From Amphiura filiformis (lineage: Eukaryota > Echinodermata > Ophiuroidea > Amphilepidida > Amphiuridae), in the NCBI RefSeq assembly GCF_039555335.1, contig NC_092628.1, forward strand, positions 68,576,292-68,640,291: a DNA stretch of 64,000 bases, read 5' to 3'. Position numbers and translations under genes: made by a program. Below the pieces are notes generated by a model. The model worked only from the letters and a program-made list of their open reading frames with translations. It was not told where the DNA came from and searched no databases. Positions 9,930 to 21,115 of the stretch are shown here, piece by piece. Positions within the stretch are counted from its first letter, which is position 1. The number at the start of each line of letters is the position of its first letter.

Positions 9930-11395
9930 GTATTGGTTAGTGGGTCAAGGTCACCCGAGGTCATCCAGGGGTCATCTGAGGTCAAATTACTAAAAACTGT
10001 CGAATGGGCACGAAACTTGGTGGGTATATACAGTCAACATTTAGAGTCAAATTTTCGGACGGTCATTTCGGGGTCATCCAAGGTCACCAATGGGTCATCT
10101 GAGGTCAAATTACTAAAAACTGTCGTATGGGTATGAAACTTGATGGGTACAGTCAACATTTAGAGCCAAATTTTGGAAGGTAATTTCGTGGTCATCCAAG
10201 GTCACCCAGGGGTCATCTGAGGTCAAATTACTAAAAACTATCGTGTGGGCATGAAACTTGGTGAGTACAGTCAACATTTAGAGTCAAAGTTTCGGAAGGT
10301 AATTTCGGGGTCATCCAAGGTCACAGGGGTCATCTGAGGTCAAATTACTAAAAACTGTTGTATGGGCACGAAACTTGGTGGGTACAGTCAACATTTAGAG
10401 TCAATTTTTCAGACGGTCATTTCGGGGTCATCCGAGGTCAGCAAGGGATCATCTGAGGTCAAATTACTAAAAACTGTCGTATGGGCATGAAACTTGGTGG
10501 ATACAGTCAACATTTAGAGTCAAATTTTCGGAAGGTCACTTTGGGGTCATTTGAGGTCACCCAGGGGTCATCTGAGGTCAAATTACTAAAAACTCGTATG
10601 GGCATGAAACTTGGTGGGTACAGTCAACATTTAGAGCCAAATTTTTGGAAGGTAATTTCGGGGTCATCCAAGGTCACCCAGGGGTCATCTGAGGTCAATT
10701 ACTGAAAACCTGTATGGGCATGAAATTTGGTGGGTACAGTCAACATTTAGAGTCCAATTTTCAAAAGGTCATTTCAGGGTCATCCGAGGTCACCCAGGGG
10801 TCAAATTACTAAAAACTGTCGTATTGGCATGAAACTTGGTGGGTAGTCAACATTTAGAGTCAAATTTTTGGAAGGTCATTTCAGGGTCATATGAGGTCAA
10901 ATTACTAAAAACTGTTGCATGGGCATGAAACTTGGTGGGCAGAGTCAACATTTAAACCCAATTTTTGAAGGTCATTTTGGGGTTATCCGGGGTCTCCCAG
11001 AGGTCATGAGGTCAAATTACTAAAACCTCGTCTGGGCATGAAACTTGGTGGGTACAGTCAACATTTAGAGCCAAATTTTAGGATGGCAATTTCAAGGTCA
11101 CCCAGGGGTAATCTGAGTTACTAAAAACTGTCACATTTGCATGAAACTTGGTGGGTACAGTCATCATTTAGAGCCAAATTTTTGGACCGTCATTTCAAGG
11201 TCATCCGGAGTCATTCAGGGTCATCTGAGGTTGAATTACTAAAAACTGTTGTATGGGCATGAAACTTGATGGGTAAAGTCAACATTTAGAGCCCAATTTT
11301 TGGAAGGTCATTTCGGGGTCACCGGGGTATAATCTGAGGTCAAATTAATAAAAACTGTCGGATGGGCATGAGACTTGGTGGGTACAGTCACCATC
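9930..11395 (+). repeat. Tandem satellite, about 12 units of about 120 bp, rich in AGGTCA half-sites
   Basis: Each unit contains ATGGGCATGAAACTTGGTGG, a GTACAGTCAACATTTAGAG block, then GGGTCATCCAAGGTCA, CCCAGGGGTCATCTGAGGTCA and AAATTACTAAAAACTGT. Unit lengths vary from about 95 to 125 bases by small deletions. The ACATTTAGAG block recurs about 12 times from 10030 to 11290. Short open frames (for example around 9831-10136) follow from the repeat and are not genes. GGTCA half-sites are direct repeats spaced by 4 and 5 bases. Confidence 0.9.
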
Positions 11396-11715
11396 GGCCA
11401 GGTAATCGTGCTCAACCGAGAACCACCAAAATTAAGGGATCAAAAGTCAAATTTCAATATTGATCCACTCAAGCTCCAACTGAACAGGCAAATCACCATG
11501 CCTTGCTGCAGGTTCATTTACTTCTACCAAAAGTAATCGCGAAAGCAGGTGGTCGCGAAAGCAGGCGAGACTCGTGGTTCGAGAACCGCCTTGTTTGGTG
11601 TAGGCTCTGCACCGAAAGACCCCTAGTTTCAAACTGTTGTGCGCACAGCCCCGTCACATTCAAAGTCGAGTGCACCCCTGGGGGTAAGGGGTGCGTTATA
11701 CCCCGGGGCCTGTAA

Positions 11716-12085
11716 AAAGCAACGAAAACATACTTTAGTATGGACCCGTATAAGCAAAGAAAAGGGACCTTAGAACCCGTAAAAAGTCAAGGGTCCATTA
11801 ACATTAAGGTATCTCTTCTTTGCTTTTTACTTGTTTAATGTCTCTTTTTCTCTTTACGGGTCCATTAAGGTATCTTTTCTTTGCTTTTTACATGCCCACT
11901 AAGGTCTATTTTCTTCGTTTTACGGGCACATGGTACCTTTCTTTGATTTTTTACAGGCCCATTACATTATCTTTTCTTTGCCTTTTACGGGTCCATCAAG
12001 GTCTCTTTTCTTTGATCTTTTATGGCCCATAAAAAGCAAACAAAAGAGAGTAGCGGACCCATAAAAACAAGAAAAGAGACGTGCA
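11716..12085. repeat. Imperfect inverted and tandem repeats of an ACGGGTCCATTAAGG unit
   Basis: Units of about 55 bases, such as ACGGGTCCATTAAGGTATCT then TTTCTTTGCTTTTT, occur in plus orientation from about 11790 to 12030, and their complement (AAAGCAAA..GGACCC) flanks them at about 11740 and 12040-12080. The whole could fold on itself. No coding capacity. Confidence 0.65.
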
Positions 12086-13483
12086 TTAACAATGCAAGAA
12101 AGATAGCCATTGACCCGCAAGATTTGTACTTTCTAATAAATATTTCACTTGAATTATGTTGCTGTCTGCTTTTGCCACAATGGTCATCCTCGATATAACG
12201 AATGAGAAACCAGGGGTTGCAGCTTAATCGTAGGAATACTCTTGGGAGATGTGACGATGGATTAAACTTGAAAAGCGTTTCCCCATGAATACGCCCCCTC
12301 CCGCACCCCAACCCTCTTCTGAAAAAAATTTATCTTGATTATGGCTATACTCAGTGTAAAGTTTTTCAAAATGTTCGTATAAAGTGTTAAATTGCTCCTT
12401 TTTTATAGACTATAGACAGCAAACATGTAACATATACTATACATGCACATGAAGTTGGTATTCATACTTATCTGAATATTCGTTAACATTTTTCGTTAAA
12501 AAAGTGGGCTAATTTATCAATTTAGATTGACAAAATATCAAATGAAAATAGACGTTTCGAACGTGTGGAATCACGTCGAATTGTCTGCATTGGCAAGATT
12601 CATTAAGGCATATGTTGTGCTCAGAAGTTGGAAATAAAAAACATAATTCTTTCATTGAATTTTCAACATACCAATGCAAAAATATTAGGAAATCGGCCCA
12701 CGCGAAATTTATGAAATCGCGTCGCGTCACATATAGATCCCTTAAAAGGGCATATCTTCAAAAGTTGTGAGCCGATTGTTTTGGTTTATTAAAGCTAACG
12801 ATGCATACCAAAATATATTTGATCAACTTTTCAGAAATAGGAGAAAAAGAGGGCGCAATGAGGGTTCTGGGGTGTTTTTTGGGGGGGGGGGGGTCGCATT
12901 GTAGTTTCAGTCCTCAAATTTGAATTTGTGGACTGGAAAAAAACCAGATACCTGATAATAATTGATAGGTATTGATTTTTCTCTTTTAATATAATACTGA
13001 ATAATTGCGTCTTTAGATGTGTTCAACTAACTCGAATCAACACTAGAATACAATCGTACAATGTTCAATTAAATCGAACAGACACTTACTTTATTAAAAA
13101 AAACATTGTTTCTTCCAAATGTGAAAAGGAAAACGTTGCATTACAATTTATAGACCGTATGGAAATTGATATAGACCAATGCTACCGAGCTGAGCGAAGA
13201 CCTGCTAGAATGCTTTGTTCTGAAGCAGATGGGGAAGCAGCCCCCCCCCCCCCGGGCCCAACAAGGCAAGCTTGTGTAGAGTACAAGACTGATTTCAAGC
13301 AATCTGGGGCAAATCCTACAAGCTTGGCACATATGGCTAACGAAGAGTTCGAGGCTATGGTAGATGTGCTTCGGGAAACGTGTTTTCAGTTAAGCCTGGT
13401 CTTACGACCTCGTTAGCCTTGAGACTAGACCAACCAACTGCTAAGGTGCCCGCCCGTCGAGAAACTCGCCCTTCAATATTTAC
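12086..13483. other. Non-coding or unrecognised sequence with a poly-G tract
   Basis: Contains a G run at about 12878-12892 and a C run at about 13241-13253. One open frame at 13159-13416 (plus) has no recognisable motif and is low-complexity in part; I do not call it. Nothing else is supported. Confidence 0.4.
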
Positions 13484-13683
13484 NNNNNNNNNNNNNNNNN
13501 NNNNNNNNNNNNNNNNNNNNNNNNNNNNNNNNNNNNNNNNNNNNNNNNNNNNNNNNNNNNNNNNNNNNNNNNNNNNNNNNNNNNNNNNNNNNNNNNNNNN
13601 NNNNNNNNNNNNNNNNNNNNNNNNNNNNNNNNNNNNNNNNNNNNNNNNNNNNNNNNNNNNNNNNNNNNNNNNNNNNNNNNNNN
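13484..13683. other. Assembly gap (200 N)
   Basis: Exactly 200 N, the usual form of a scaffold gap of fixed or estimated size. Frames running through it are artefacts. Confidence 0.99.
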
Positions 13684-14290
13684 ATGTATATAATATGCAT
13701 AAATTGTGGGTTTGAAACATTTATTCTGACCTATTATAGATGGGCCTCCCTCAGGCCTTGAACAATCACATATCAAATTTGATATGGAGATAACAAATTA
13801 TTTATTGTTGTACAACTGCAACATCGTTTACATATGGTTGAATGCAAAAGTCTGTGTTTAAAATGGAATTACATATTTTTCTGTCTGAAAGAGCACATAA
13901 TTATGAGTCTCTTGGTCAGATGTAAATTGGGGCGGGGGGCTGTTGTATGTTACTGTGGGTGACAGTGCTGTAAACCACCCTAAAGTGGAAATTATGCCCA
14001 ACCCCCTCAATAATTACCATACATGAATACCTTTCGGTCCCTAATCATTTCAGGTAAAATGACCATGACCATCCCATTTCAAAAATCTTCCTAAGCCAGT
14101 TATTTTTAACTTTTTGTTTAATAAAAACCTAACTGCATTGCATCTAATAATAGTTTTACATGTGTTATTTGGAATACCCGGTGGCCTCAATAATACTAGG
14201 TGAAATTGCCTTGTCAAAAATGTTCCGAAGCCAGTGATTATTAACTTCTTGTTTAATAAAATCTGACTGTGCATAACATCTAATAATATA
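13684..14290. repeat. Diverged direct duplication in non-coding DNA
   Basis: Two related segments of about 110 bases: about 14085-14154 and about 14215-14286, both with AAGCCAGT, TTAACTT(T/C)TTGTTTAATAAAA and CATCTAATAATA. The rest of the interval is unremarkable. Confidence 0.55.
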
Positions 14291-14784
14291 CTGCACACAA
14301 AAAGTATCCGTAAACTTAAAACAAAAGCAATATCTTATAAACACTCAACCTAAATTACCAAATGAAGTGATCAATGGATGGATACTTTTGCTCTGTGTAT
14401 TGTGATATCTCTTTTGAACGATGCAACTTTGTTTCCCCAAATTATACCAATTTAATTATAAATGAGAGCATTTCAAAATTGATAGGATATTTCCCCCTTC
14501 AGGGTGATTCAGGCTCATTTCAGCAGCATGACAGAGCAACACTCACTCACCGTGCTCATAATTATCATGTTTTGAGAGAAGTCTATGTAAATTTTGTCGT
14601 TTTTGAAATGCTCTCTTTTTTCATTCAAGTTGGTATAATTTGGGAGAATAATGTTGCATGGTACTGAATTAGGTATCAAAATACAAGAACAAAATTCTCC
14701 AACTGTTGAATACTTCAGTTGGTAATTTAGGATTGGTGCCTTTAAGATATTGCTTTTAAGTGTACATATACTTTTTGTGCACCG
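14291..14784. mobile_element. MITE with TA flanks and CACAAAAAGTAT termini
   Basis: The left end CTGCACACAAAAAGTATCCG and the complement of the right end CGGTGCACAAAAAGTATATG are inverted repeats. They continue through AAAGCAATATCTTA and CCTAAATTACCAA on both sides (about 70 bases with gaps). TA lies on each side (14289-14290 and 14785-14786). Non-coding. A Tc1/mariner-like origin is possible from the TA target. Confidence 0.7.
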
Positions 14785-14786
14785 TA

Positions 14787-16021
14787 TGCAGGAGGGTGGC
14801 TTTTTCTACTGGGATTTTTGGATCCATAAGCAGGATTACACTGGCTGTTTTACTCCAGTAGAAAAATGCTGATAGACAATAGGCCTCCTATGGCCAACAT
14901 ATTACATTTGAGAGTTGGAATTAACATTTTAAGACAAAACAGTGTGGAATAACTATGAAGATAAACCTATTTTGAGTATTTAAAATGATTGATTATTTGT
15001 TTGCATATTTTTGCATTGTTTTGAAGACTGGCAAGAATTAATATTAGGATGCATCGTACAAAACTCACACAATATCTTAAGATTGAAATGTTCTGAAGGA
15101 TTTGACATGGATGTTGACTTGGGAGTTCAGTATTGAGTGAACAGAAATGTGTAGGTCTATACTCTATACTGTTAAATGGTGTTGCAATATATGCAGTCAA
15201 TATTATTCAATTTTATGTCTCATGCAGAAATAATTGATGTCATTATAAATTGACATGAAATATATGTAAATTGTAACACAACAAAGTGTTTATAGTGGAA
15301 GCCTAGCAAGGACACCTTAGCCTGCATCCCTTGGCAGAGTAAATCGTTAAGCTTGCAATTTGCACTATAATGAGCCATTATATGTAGACCTAGAGTAATT
15401 ATGTAAATCACTTTTGGAGCTTATTATTGGTTATTGAATTAAAATCTGTTATGCTTATCAAATTATTTCCCCAAATGTATGCAACTTGTATTACCAAAAA
15501 CAAAACATGTAACATTTAGGATTTCAATGTTATATACACTAACTGTATCGTAAGCTTTTTTAAAAAATCTCACTACTGTTGCTATTTTTATTTTTCTCAG
15601 ACATAAGTGTACATATACAGAGCTTTGTGTCGAATGCGCACAAGTTCTTTGCAGAAGCTCTGTTTTTAAATTTTTTTTTTGCTTGTGGACGCACTCTTTG
15701 CTGTCTAATTGTACATGTCATCTCCGAGAATTAAATATGGCAACAGAAGTATTGAGTGTAACTATTCAAATGTGTTAATTGCTTTATTATCACAAGACTA
15801 TTCAGATTATTCATATTTTAATTGATGTTATTTTAATACGAAGGCATTAGTTTTCAAGTGAAAAAAACAAACAAAACAGTTACACACCATTGAATATCAG
15901 TTAGAATGAACAAATCATGTACTGAAAGGCAACACATGAGAATGTAGAAGGATTTGTATGCAAAGATATTATAAATGTTATATAGAATTGTAGATTCATA
16001 CGTAGTTGTTATAAAATGAAA
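14787..16021. other. AT-rich non-coding sequence
   Basis: No ORF with recognisable content and no clear repeats on either strand. Confidence 0.4.
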
Positions 16022-16232
16022 ATAGTTAAATTAAACTTCAACACTACTTGTTTATTCGGCTTACTGTGAGTGCTTTCGAGGAACTTCCCCTTAGTCAGCT
16101 GATCAGGTTGGTCTCTAGCCGTTTCCAAGAAAACATCAGAGCTAACAACATCGGCTGACGATGAGGAAGTTCCTCGGAAGCGCTCCCGGTAAGGGAAATA
16201 AACAAGTAGTGTTGAAGTTTAATTTAATTGCT
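16022..16232. mobile_element. Palindromic element resembling two opposed Penelope-type 3' tails
   Basis: Arms: AATTAAACTTCAACACTACT at the left and its exact complement at about 16213-16232, about 60 bases each. The inner part on the plus strand reads CTGACGATGAGGAAGTTCCT then CGGAAGC, and on the minus strand CTGACTAAGGGGAAGTTCCT then CGAAAGC. These resemble the hammerhead-like terminal motif (CTGANGA, hairpin, GAAA) found at ends of Penelope-like elements. Key positions are partly degenerate, so this identification is tentative. Confidence 0.5.
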
Positions 16233-16618
16233 TTCATTATAAATGTTGTCATAAAACATGAATGAAAAAACAGGATAAGTGTTTTCTCTACATGGCCAGT
16301 ATTCTCTGCATGTGCATGTTATTATGAAGTGTTCTATTTTTGGTGTAACTGAATATACTTTGTTGATCACTACAATAGGTTTTAATACTTCCTCTGGTGC
16401 ACAGGTGCAAAGCCATGTAATGGTGGTTTTATTTAATATACGTCAGAACAACATTTTTTTTATATATATAAACTAGATTAGCTTATGAAGTCAACAATAT
16501 TTTTGTGAGTGTAGTGTTATATTTTACCAGTGTATGGTTATTTTGTGACCTATCACACTAAACTTGACATGCTGAAATAGAGTATGCTCCTTATATTTTT
16601 ATCTGATAGATGTTTTAT

Positions 16619-17058
16619 CAGGGTTGCTTTATTTAAATCACAATTTAAATCATGAATTAAATCACATGGTTTATAAAAAAAATCACTGATTTAAATCAAC
16701 TTTTTACTATTACCAGAATTGCACATGTGATGCGATCAAGCAAAATCAGTCAGAACTCAGAAATATTAAATTTTCTGGTTTTATAGGATAGTAAAAAGCA
16801 TTTATAAAGCTGCATTTTGCAGAAAACCCCATTGAAATTGAACAATCAGTTCCAAAGATATGAGCAATTAAAGAGTTTACAAAGTAACAGGAAACAAAAG
16901 GAAATATTACCTTTGTTTAGCTGTATCTCAAAATCAATATTTCCGAGGTCTGACTGATTTTGCTTGATCGCGATGTCCAGCATTTCACTTGTCTCTTTTG
17001 ACCTTATCATGGGGTAGGCCTATAGCGGTTCTTGGAATCAAAAAAATCAGCAACCCTG
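16619..17058. mobile_element. hAT-like MITE with CAGGGTTGCT termini
   Basis: CAGGGTTGCT starts the element and AGCAACCCTG ends it. Flanks TGTTTTAT (16611-16618) and TGTTTATT (17059-17066) form an imperfect 8-bp duplication, as expected for hAT. Inside are repeated ATTTAAATCA words and two GACTGATTTTGCTTGATCGC-type segments in opposite orientation. Non-coding. Confidence 0.7.
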
Positions 17059-17282
17059 TGTTTATTATGTACCTTGTTAGCTGAAAAAGTAACATGAAGT
17101 AAATCATATTTCTTGTAAAGTAGTCATATTAATATCATATGAAATGTGTCTGTTTGTGTGTTTATTCTTGAGTCTTTAATACTTATAAAGGTTAAAAACA
17201 GTAATAATACCCAGTTAACCGTACATTGTTTGGATCTGAAACATGTGAAAAAGAATCATGTTGGATAATGAAGAACGACAGG

Positions 17283-17551
17283 TTTCTGAGCATCTCTTTT
17301 AAATTAAACTACAGGATGTACGTGAGAGATCTTTGGACTCATGGGGGTAGAAGCAATTACATTATAACATCTCTTGAATGCAGGAAATCAAGACTGCATC
17401 AAAACAGTGTATTTTTAGAGCATTTCTATAAATTAAACTACAGGATGTACATGTGAGGTCTTTGGACTCATGCAGGGGGGAGCAATTACATTATAACTTC
17501 TACTGAATGCAGGAAATCAAGACTGCATCAAAACAGTGTATTTTTATTTGT
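17283..17551 (+). repeat. Two tandem copies of a unit of about 135 bp
   Basis: Both copies share TAAACTACAGGATGTAC, CTTTGGACTCATG, AGCAATTACATTATAAC and TGCAGGAAATCAAGACTGCA followed by TCAAAACAGTGTATTTTTA. Differences are few. Sequence on either side is non-coding. Confidence 0.85.
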
Positions 17552-18246
17552 AAGTTACATTTATTTATCCATTTTCTAATAGAGGAAGTGCCATTACCAT
17601 GGTTACACCTAGCAATGATCACTGCTTCCTAAAGGGTACTGCCTTTTATGCATATTCAGCTTTCCCATAGGGCTTCAGAGAGGATAGGATTAAGTGAAGT
17701 TATTGAAAGCTACCAGAAGCCACTGATACCAAAGTGTCATGAGAAATGTGTCGGCTCTGGTAAATAATTGATCTGAATAAATCGGTAAGGTAGGCCCTCT
17801 CAAAATGATATTAAATACTGAGCTAAATTCATGAATATAAGTAGATATGTAAAAAACTAGTAGATTATAGCAGAATTGCCACAGATGTGCAGTGAAATAA
17901 TAGAGCTGGAGTTGTAATTGGTGTATTTGTGTGCAACCTATGCACCATGTGGCTTAAATCCCCAAGATTCATGTTAGTTGGAAATATATATTTGTTATAA
18001 TTAATACACTATAGTTGCCTTCATGCCAATACTGAAATAAATCATAATATTCATAGCTTCCAAGTTTGGTATAAATGTGGTAATTGTATTAATATGGTAT
18101 ATTTACTAAAAACTATAGGTGTTGGGTTCAAATTATGTAATAACTGTATTATATATAATTCTGTGGATAAATATAGCAGAAAAGTGCATTAGTCTAGTTG
18201 TGATAGGATGTCCCTCTCCTATTGAGTATCTACCAAACCCACCCAA
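17552..18246. other. AT-rich non-coding sequence
   Basis: No gene, no repeat boundary recognised. Confidence 0.4.
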
Positions 18247-18546
18247 TACGCCATAGAAGTGACGTACTACCATAGCAATAGATGAATACGATTTTGGCTA
18301 TATCGCCCCACACTACAACGTTCATGCGGTACCGATGCATTGAACCATAGATGTCAAAGAAATGCTAATCACTCGAACCTGTAAGATTAGTCTCTTTGAA
18401 AAGAGCGGTATTGTATTCAGTCTATTATTATGATTGAAGACTGGTAATGAGTGCTACCTGCTGCAGTGCAGCGTGGTACATTCAAAAATTGTATTCATCT
18501 ATTGCTATGGTAATTAATCCGATTATGACATCACTTCTACGGCGTA
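18247..18546. mobile_element. Palindromic MITE family P4, copy 1
   Basis: Ends TACGCCATAGAAGTGACGT and the complement of the right end TACGCCGTAGAAGTGATGT. Both arms carry ACCATAGCAATAGATGAATAC. The copy at 58331-58642 shares the arms, the CTCTTT..AAAGAG core and the AACGTTCA(T/C)GCGGTA block. Non-coding, foldback structure. Confidence 0.8.
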
Positions 18547-19150
18547 TAGTCATAGTATGTAGTCATGTGCTGTAAATATTATTGCACTATAGAGGCCCTG
18601 TATGCTTTCATCGATTGGCTCCAAACAAAGGATTTGAACCGGTGTCCTTCACCATAATCATGGTGCAGTGCGGTCCATTCAATTAAATGTTGTCATCAAC
18701 CTATTGGTCGTAGTACATTTGTTATGTGTGTGAGACAAACTGTTGCAGTAGATTACAATCATGGTTTTGTTGAATGCATAATCCTAAAGACTAACAGTCG
18801 TTATGAAGCATCATTGTACCGTATATATACTTATTACCAGAACCTATAGGTAATACTTATGATATGATAATTAAAAGCATAGTGATATTGACTACTGTTC
18901 ACATGATGACCACATATTTGAAGGAAACAGGCAAAACAAGTCCTAACATAATTTGATTGTGAGAAACATCCATAACAAGGGTTAAATTCCTTTTGTAGTT
19001 TACAAAAAGGGAAAGTGACAGTTGGGCAAATTTTGCTGAAGTGCATCATAATGTCTTGTACTCAATGGTTGTTTGCTAATGTGAAAATCAGATTCTGCTC
19101 AAATCCTTTCCATTTTATACCATCACAGTATTTATATGGTAGTTCTATAT
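18547..19150. other. Non-coding
   Basis: No recognised feature. Confidence 0.35.
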
Positions 19151-19436
19151 TGTGTACATCCATATCAAAACGATGCACTTGTCGGCTGCTAAATGTGTCT
19201 CATTTCACATAATAGTTAGAATAAAAACCAGACTCATCTTGAAGTGGAGGTCACTTCAAATCATCCCAGGTCGCATGGTTTAGGAATACAGAGAGCATTC
19301 CTTATACAATTTGACTTGGGGATGATTTGAAGTGACCTACACTTGATATGAGTCTGGTATTTATTCCCAGTTATTATGTGAAATGAGACACATGTAGTAG
19401 CCGACAAGTGCATCTTTTTGATATGGATGTACACAT
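19151..19436. mobile_element. Foldback element with arms of about 118 bp
   Basis: The left arm TGTGTACATCCATATCAAAA continues through GATGCACTTGTCGGCT, TGTGTCTCATTTCACATAAT and GGTCACTTCAAATCATCCC. The right arm is its complement with about ten differences. The loop is about 50 bases. Non-coding. Confidence 0.8.
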
Positions 19437-20191
19437 GAGGATTCACTAATTGAAATGACAACATTTACGTTCTCCACCAAAGTTAAATGTCAGCAATGCA
19501 ACTCTGCTATTATACAACACTTGCAAGTTGCAACCTTTCACATAGCTTCTAAAAATAACAACATTTCCTGTGTAAACTATTTTTCCAACAGTGAAATGAA
19601 AGCTTTTGTGTGTAGATTCACTATTACACAGAATAAATAATTCATAGTAAAAGGGTACAAGTGTCCTTGTAAAAAAGTAAGAAAAAGACTTCAATAAGAT
19701 GGTTTGCTACAATTTATAATTTTATCCATACACAAACTGTTGACCAAGAACTCTAAAACGTGAGCATAATAATTAAATTAGACATCGTTGTACAAAAGCG
19801 TCTTGTTCATTCAGCCTCTTTTTTTACTTTCTATAATCAGTTGTCACATGGGAAAACAAACTCTTACAGTAAAGAGATGTGTACTCTTGTATATCTGTAG
19901 ATGAAGATTTATTTTCGTTTGAAATAGGTATATGGGTGTACAATGTAGTCCAATGAAATTGTGTGTTAACCTACCACTAATTGCAACAGAAACTAGTTTG
20001 GTGTTTATACTTTGAAAATATCACAGATGTACATATTAACAGTATACCGTTTTATTGTCTGTGGATAAGTAAGGGGATAAGGGTTTATGCAGGAGTCATC
20101 CTGGGGAATTTGTTTAAGCATGCCCAAGATTTTGTTGAAACGCATTCCAAATTATGTCTCAACATTATGTTGATTTACTCTACCTATGACA
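19437..20191. other. AT-rich non-coding sequence
   Basis: No recognised gene or repeat. Confidence 0.35.
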
Positions 20192-20199
20192 CTTCAGTG

Positions 20200-20348
20200 C
20201 AGGGCCGTAGCAAGGTTGAAAAATGTGGGGCGGCCAAATTACAAATATATGCCCAAATTGAAATAAAGATATAAAGAAAGACATAACGAATTTCTCAAAA
20301 AGTGGGGCGGCCATGGCATCCCCAGCCGCCCCGCTTTCTACGGCCCTG
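20200..20348. mobile_element. hAT-like MITE, 149 bp, perfect 8-bp duplication
   Basis: CTTCAGTG is present at 20192-20199 and 20349-20356. Ends are CAGGGCCGTAG and CTACGGCCCTG, perfect inverted repeats, with GGGGCGGCC words inside both arms. The size, CAGGG end and 8-bp target site fit hAT. The perfect duplication suggests recent insertion. Confidence 0.85.
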
Positions 20349-20408
20349 CTTCAGTGTATACTGAAGTTTCAAACTTAGCAGCCCTCTAAAGATTATGTAG
20401 ACCCTTAA

Positions 20409-20794
20409 GGGGGTACTACACCCCTCAATAAATTTGTGACTATTTTTGCATTTTTCTCAAAAACTAATAACACCCTGGTAACAAAAGTTATGTATATTAT
20501 AGGGGCAAGGTATCCAATTACTACACTGGAATTTCAGTGACCCAAGACAAGCGGTTCGATACTTGTGATAGAAAATGAGGTACCACTAGGATGTACCTCA
20601 TTTCCTATCATATTTACTGAACCGCTTGTCTTGGTTCACTGAAATTTCAGTGTTAATTGGATTCCTTGCCCCAATAATACATAACTGTTACCAGTGTGTT
20701 AATAATTTTAAATAACTGTTACACAGTGTGTTATTAATTTTGACAAAATGATCTATAAAATTGTCACAATTTAGGCCATAGATGGTATTACCCC
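20409..20794. mobile_element. TTAA-flanked foldback MITE family T3, copy a
   Basis: TTAA at 20405-20408 and 20795-20798. The left arm has GGGGGTACTACACCCCTCAA, ATTTGTGACTATTTTTGCAT and GACAAGCGGTTC; the right arm has the complement of the inner part, but its outer part diverges. Similar copies are at 45290 and 47019. Non-coding. Confidence 0.75.
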
Positions 20795-20846
20795 TTAACA
20801 TATTATGATCTATAAAATTGCAATGAGAGGCCATAGATGGTACAAC

Positions 20847-21115
20847 CAGTACATTTGCATCTATTCAACGACAGTACATTTGCATCTATTCAACGACAGT
20901 ACATTTGCATCTATTCAACGACAGTACATTTGCATCTATTCAACGACAGTACATTTGCATCTATTCAACGACAGTACATTTGCATCTATTCAACGACAGT
21001 ACATTTGCATCTATTCAACGACAGTACATTTGCATCTATTCAACGACAGTACATTTGCATCTATTCAACGACAGTACATTTGCATCTATTCAACAACAGT
21101 ACATTTTCGATTATT
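20847..21115 (+). repeat. Tandem 25-bp satellite with a perfect octamer motif in each unit
   Basis: Ten identical units of ACATTTGCATCTATTCAACG plus ACAGT start at 20851 and repeat every 25 bases to 21076; an eleventh (21101) has decayed to ACATTTTCGA. ATTTGCAT in every unit is the complement of the POU/Oct octamer ATGCAAAT. The open frames across it on the plus strand exist because 25 is not a multiple of 3 and no frame contains a stop; they are not genes. Phrases GATCTATAAAATTG and GGCCATAGATGGTA just upstream (20810-20842) duplicate the tail of T3 copy a. Confidence 0.95.

Noticed and set aside
9831..10705. Repetitive ORFs (EVKLLKT..NLVG..YSQHLESNF) as a possible tandem-repeat protein
   Set aside because: The frame is broken repeatedly along the array, unit length is not a multiple of three, and there is no codon-level conservation.
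13159..13416. ORF of 85 codons with a Pro run before the gap
   Set aside because: The Pro run comes from a poly-C tract; no known motif or splice context, and it runs towards the N gap.
13355..13776. ORFs across the N tract
   Set aside because: Artefacts of translating N.
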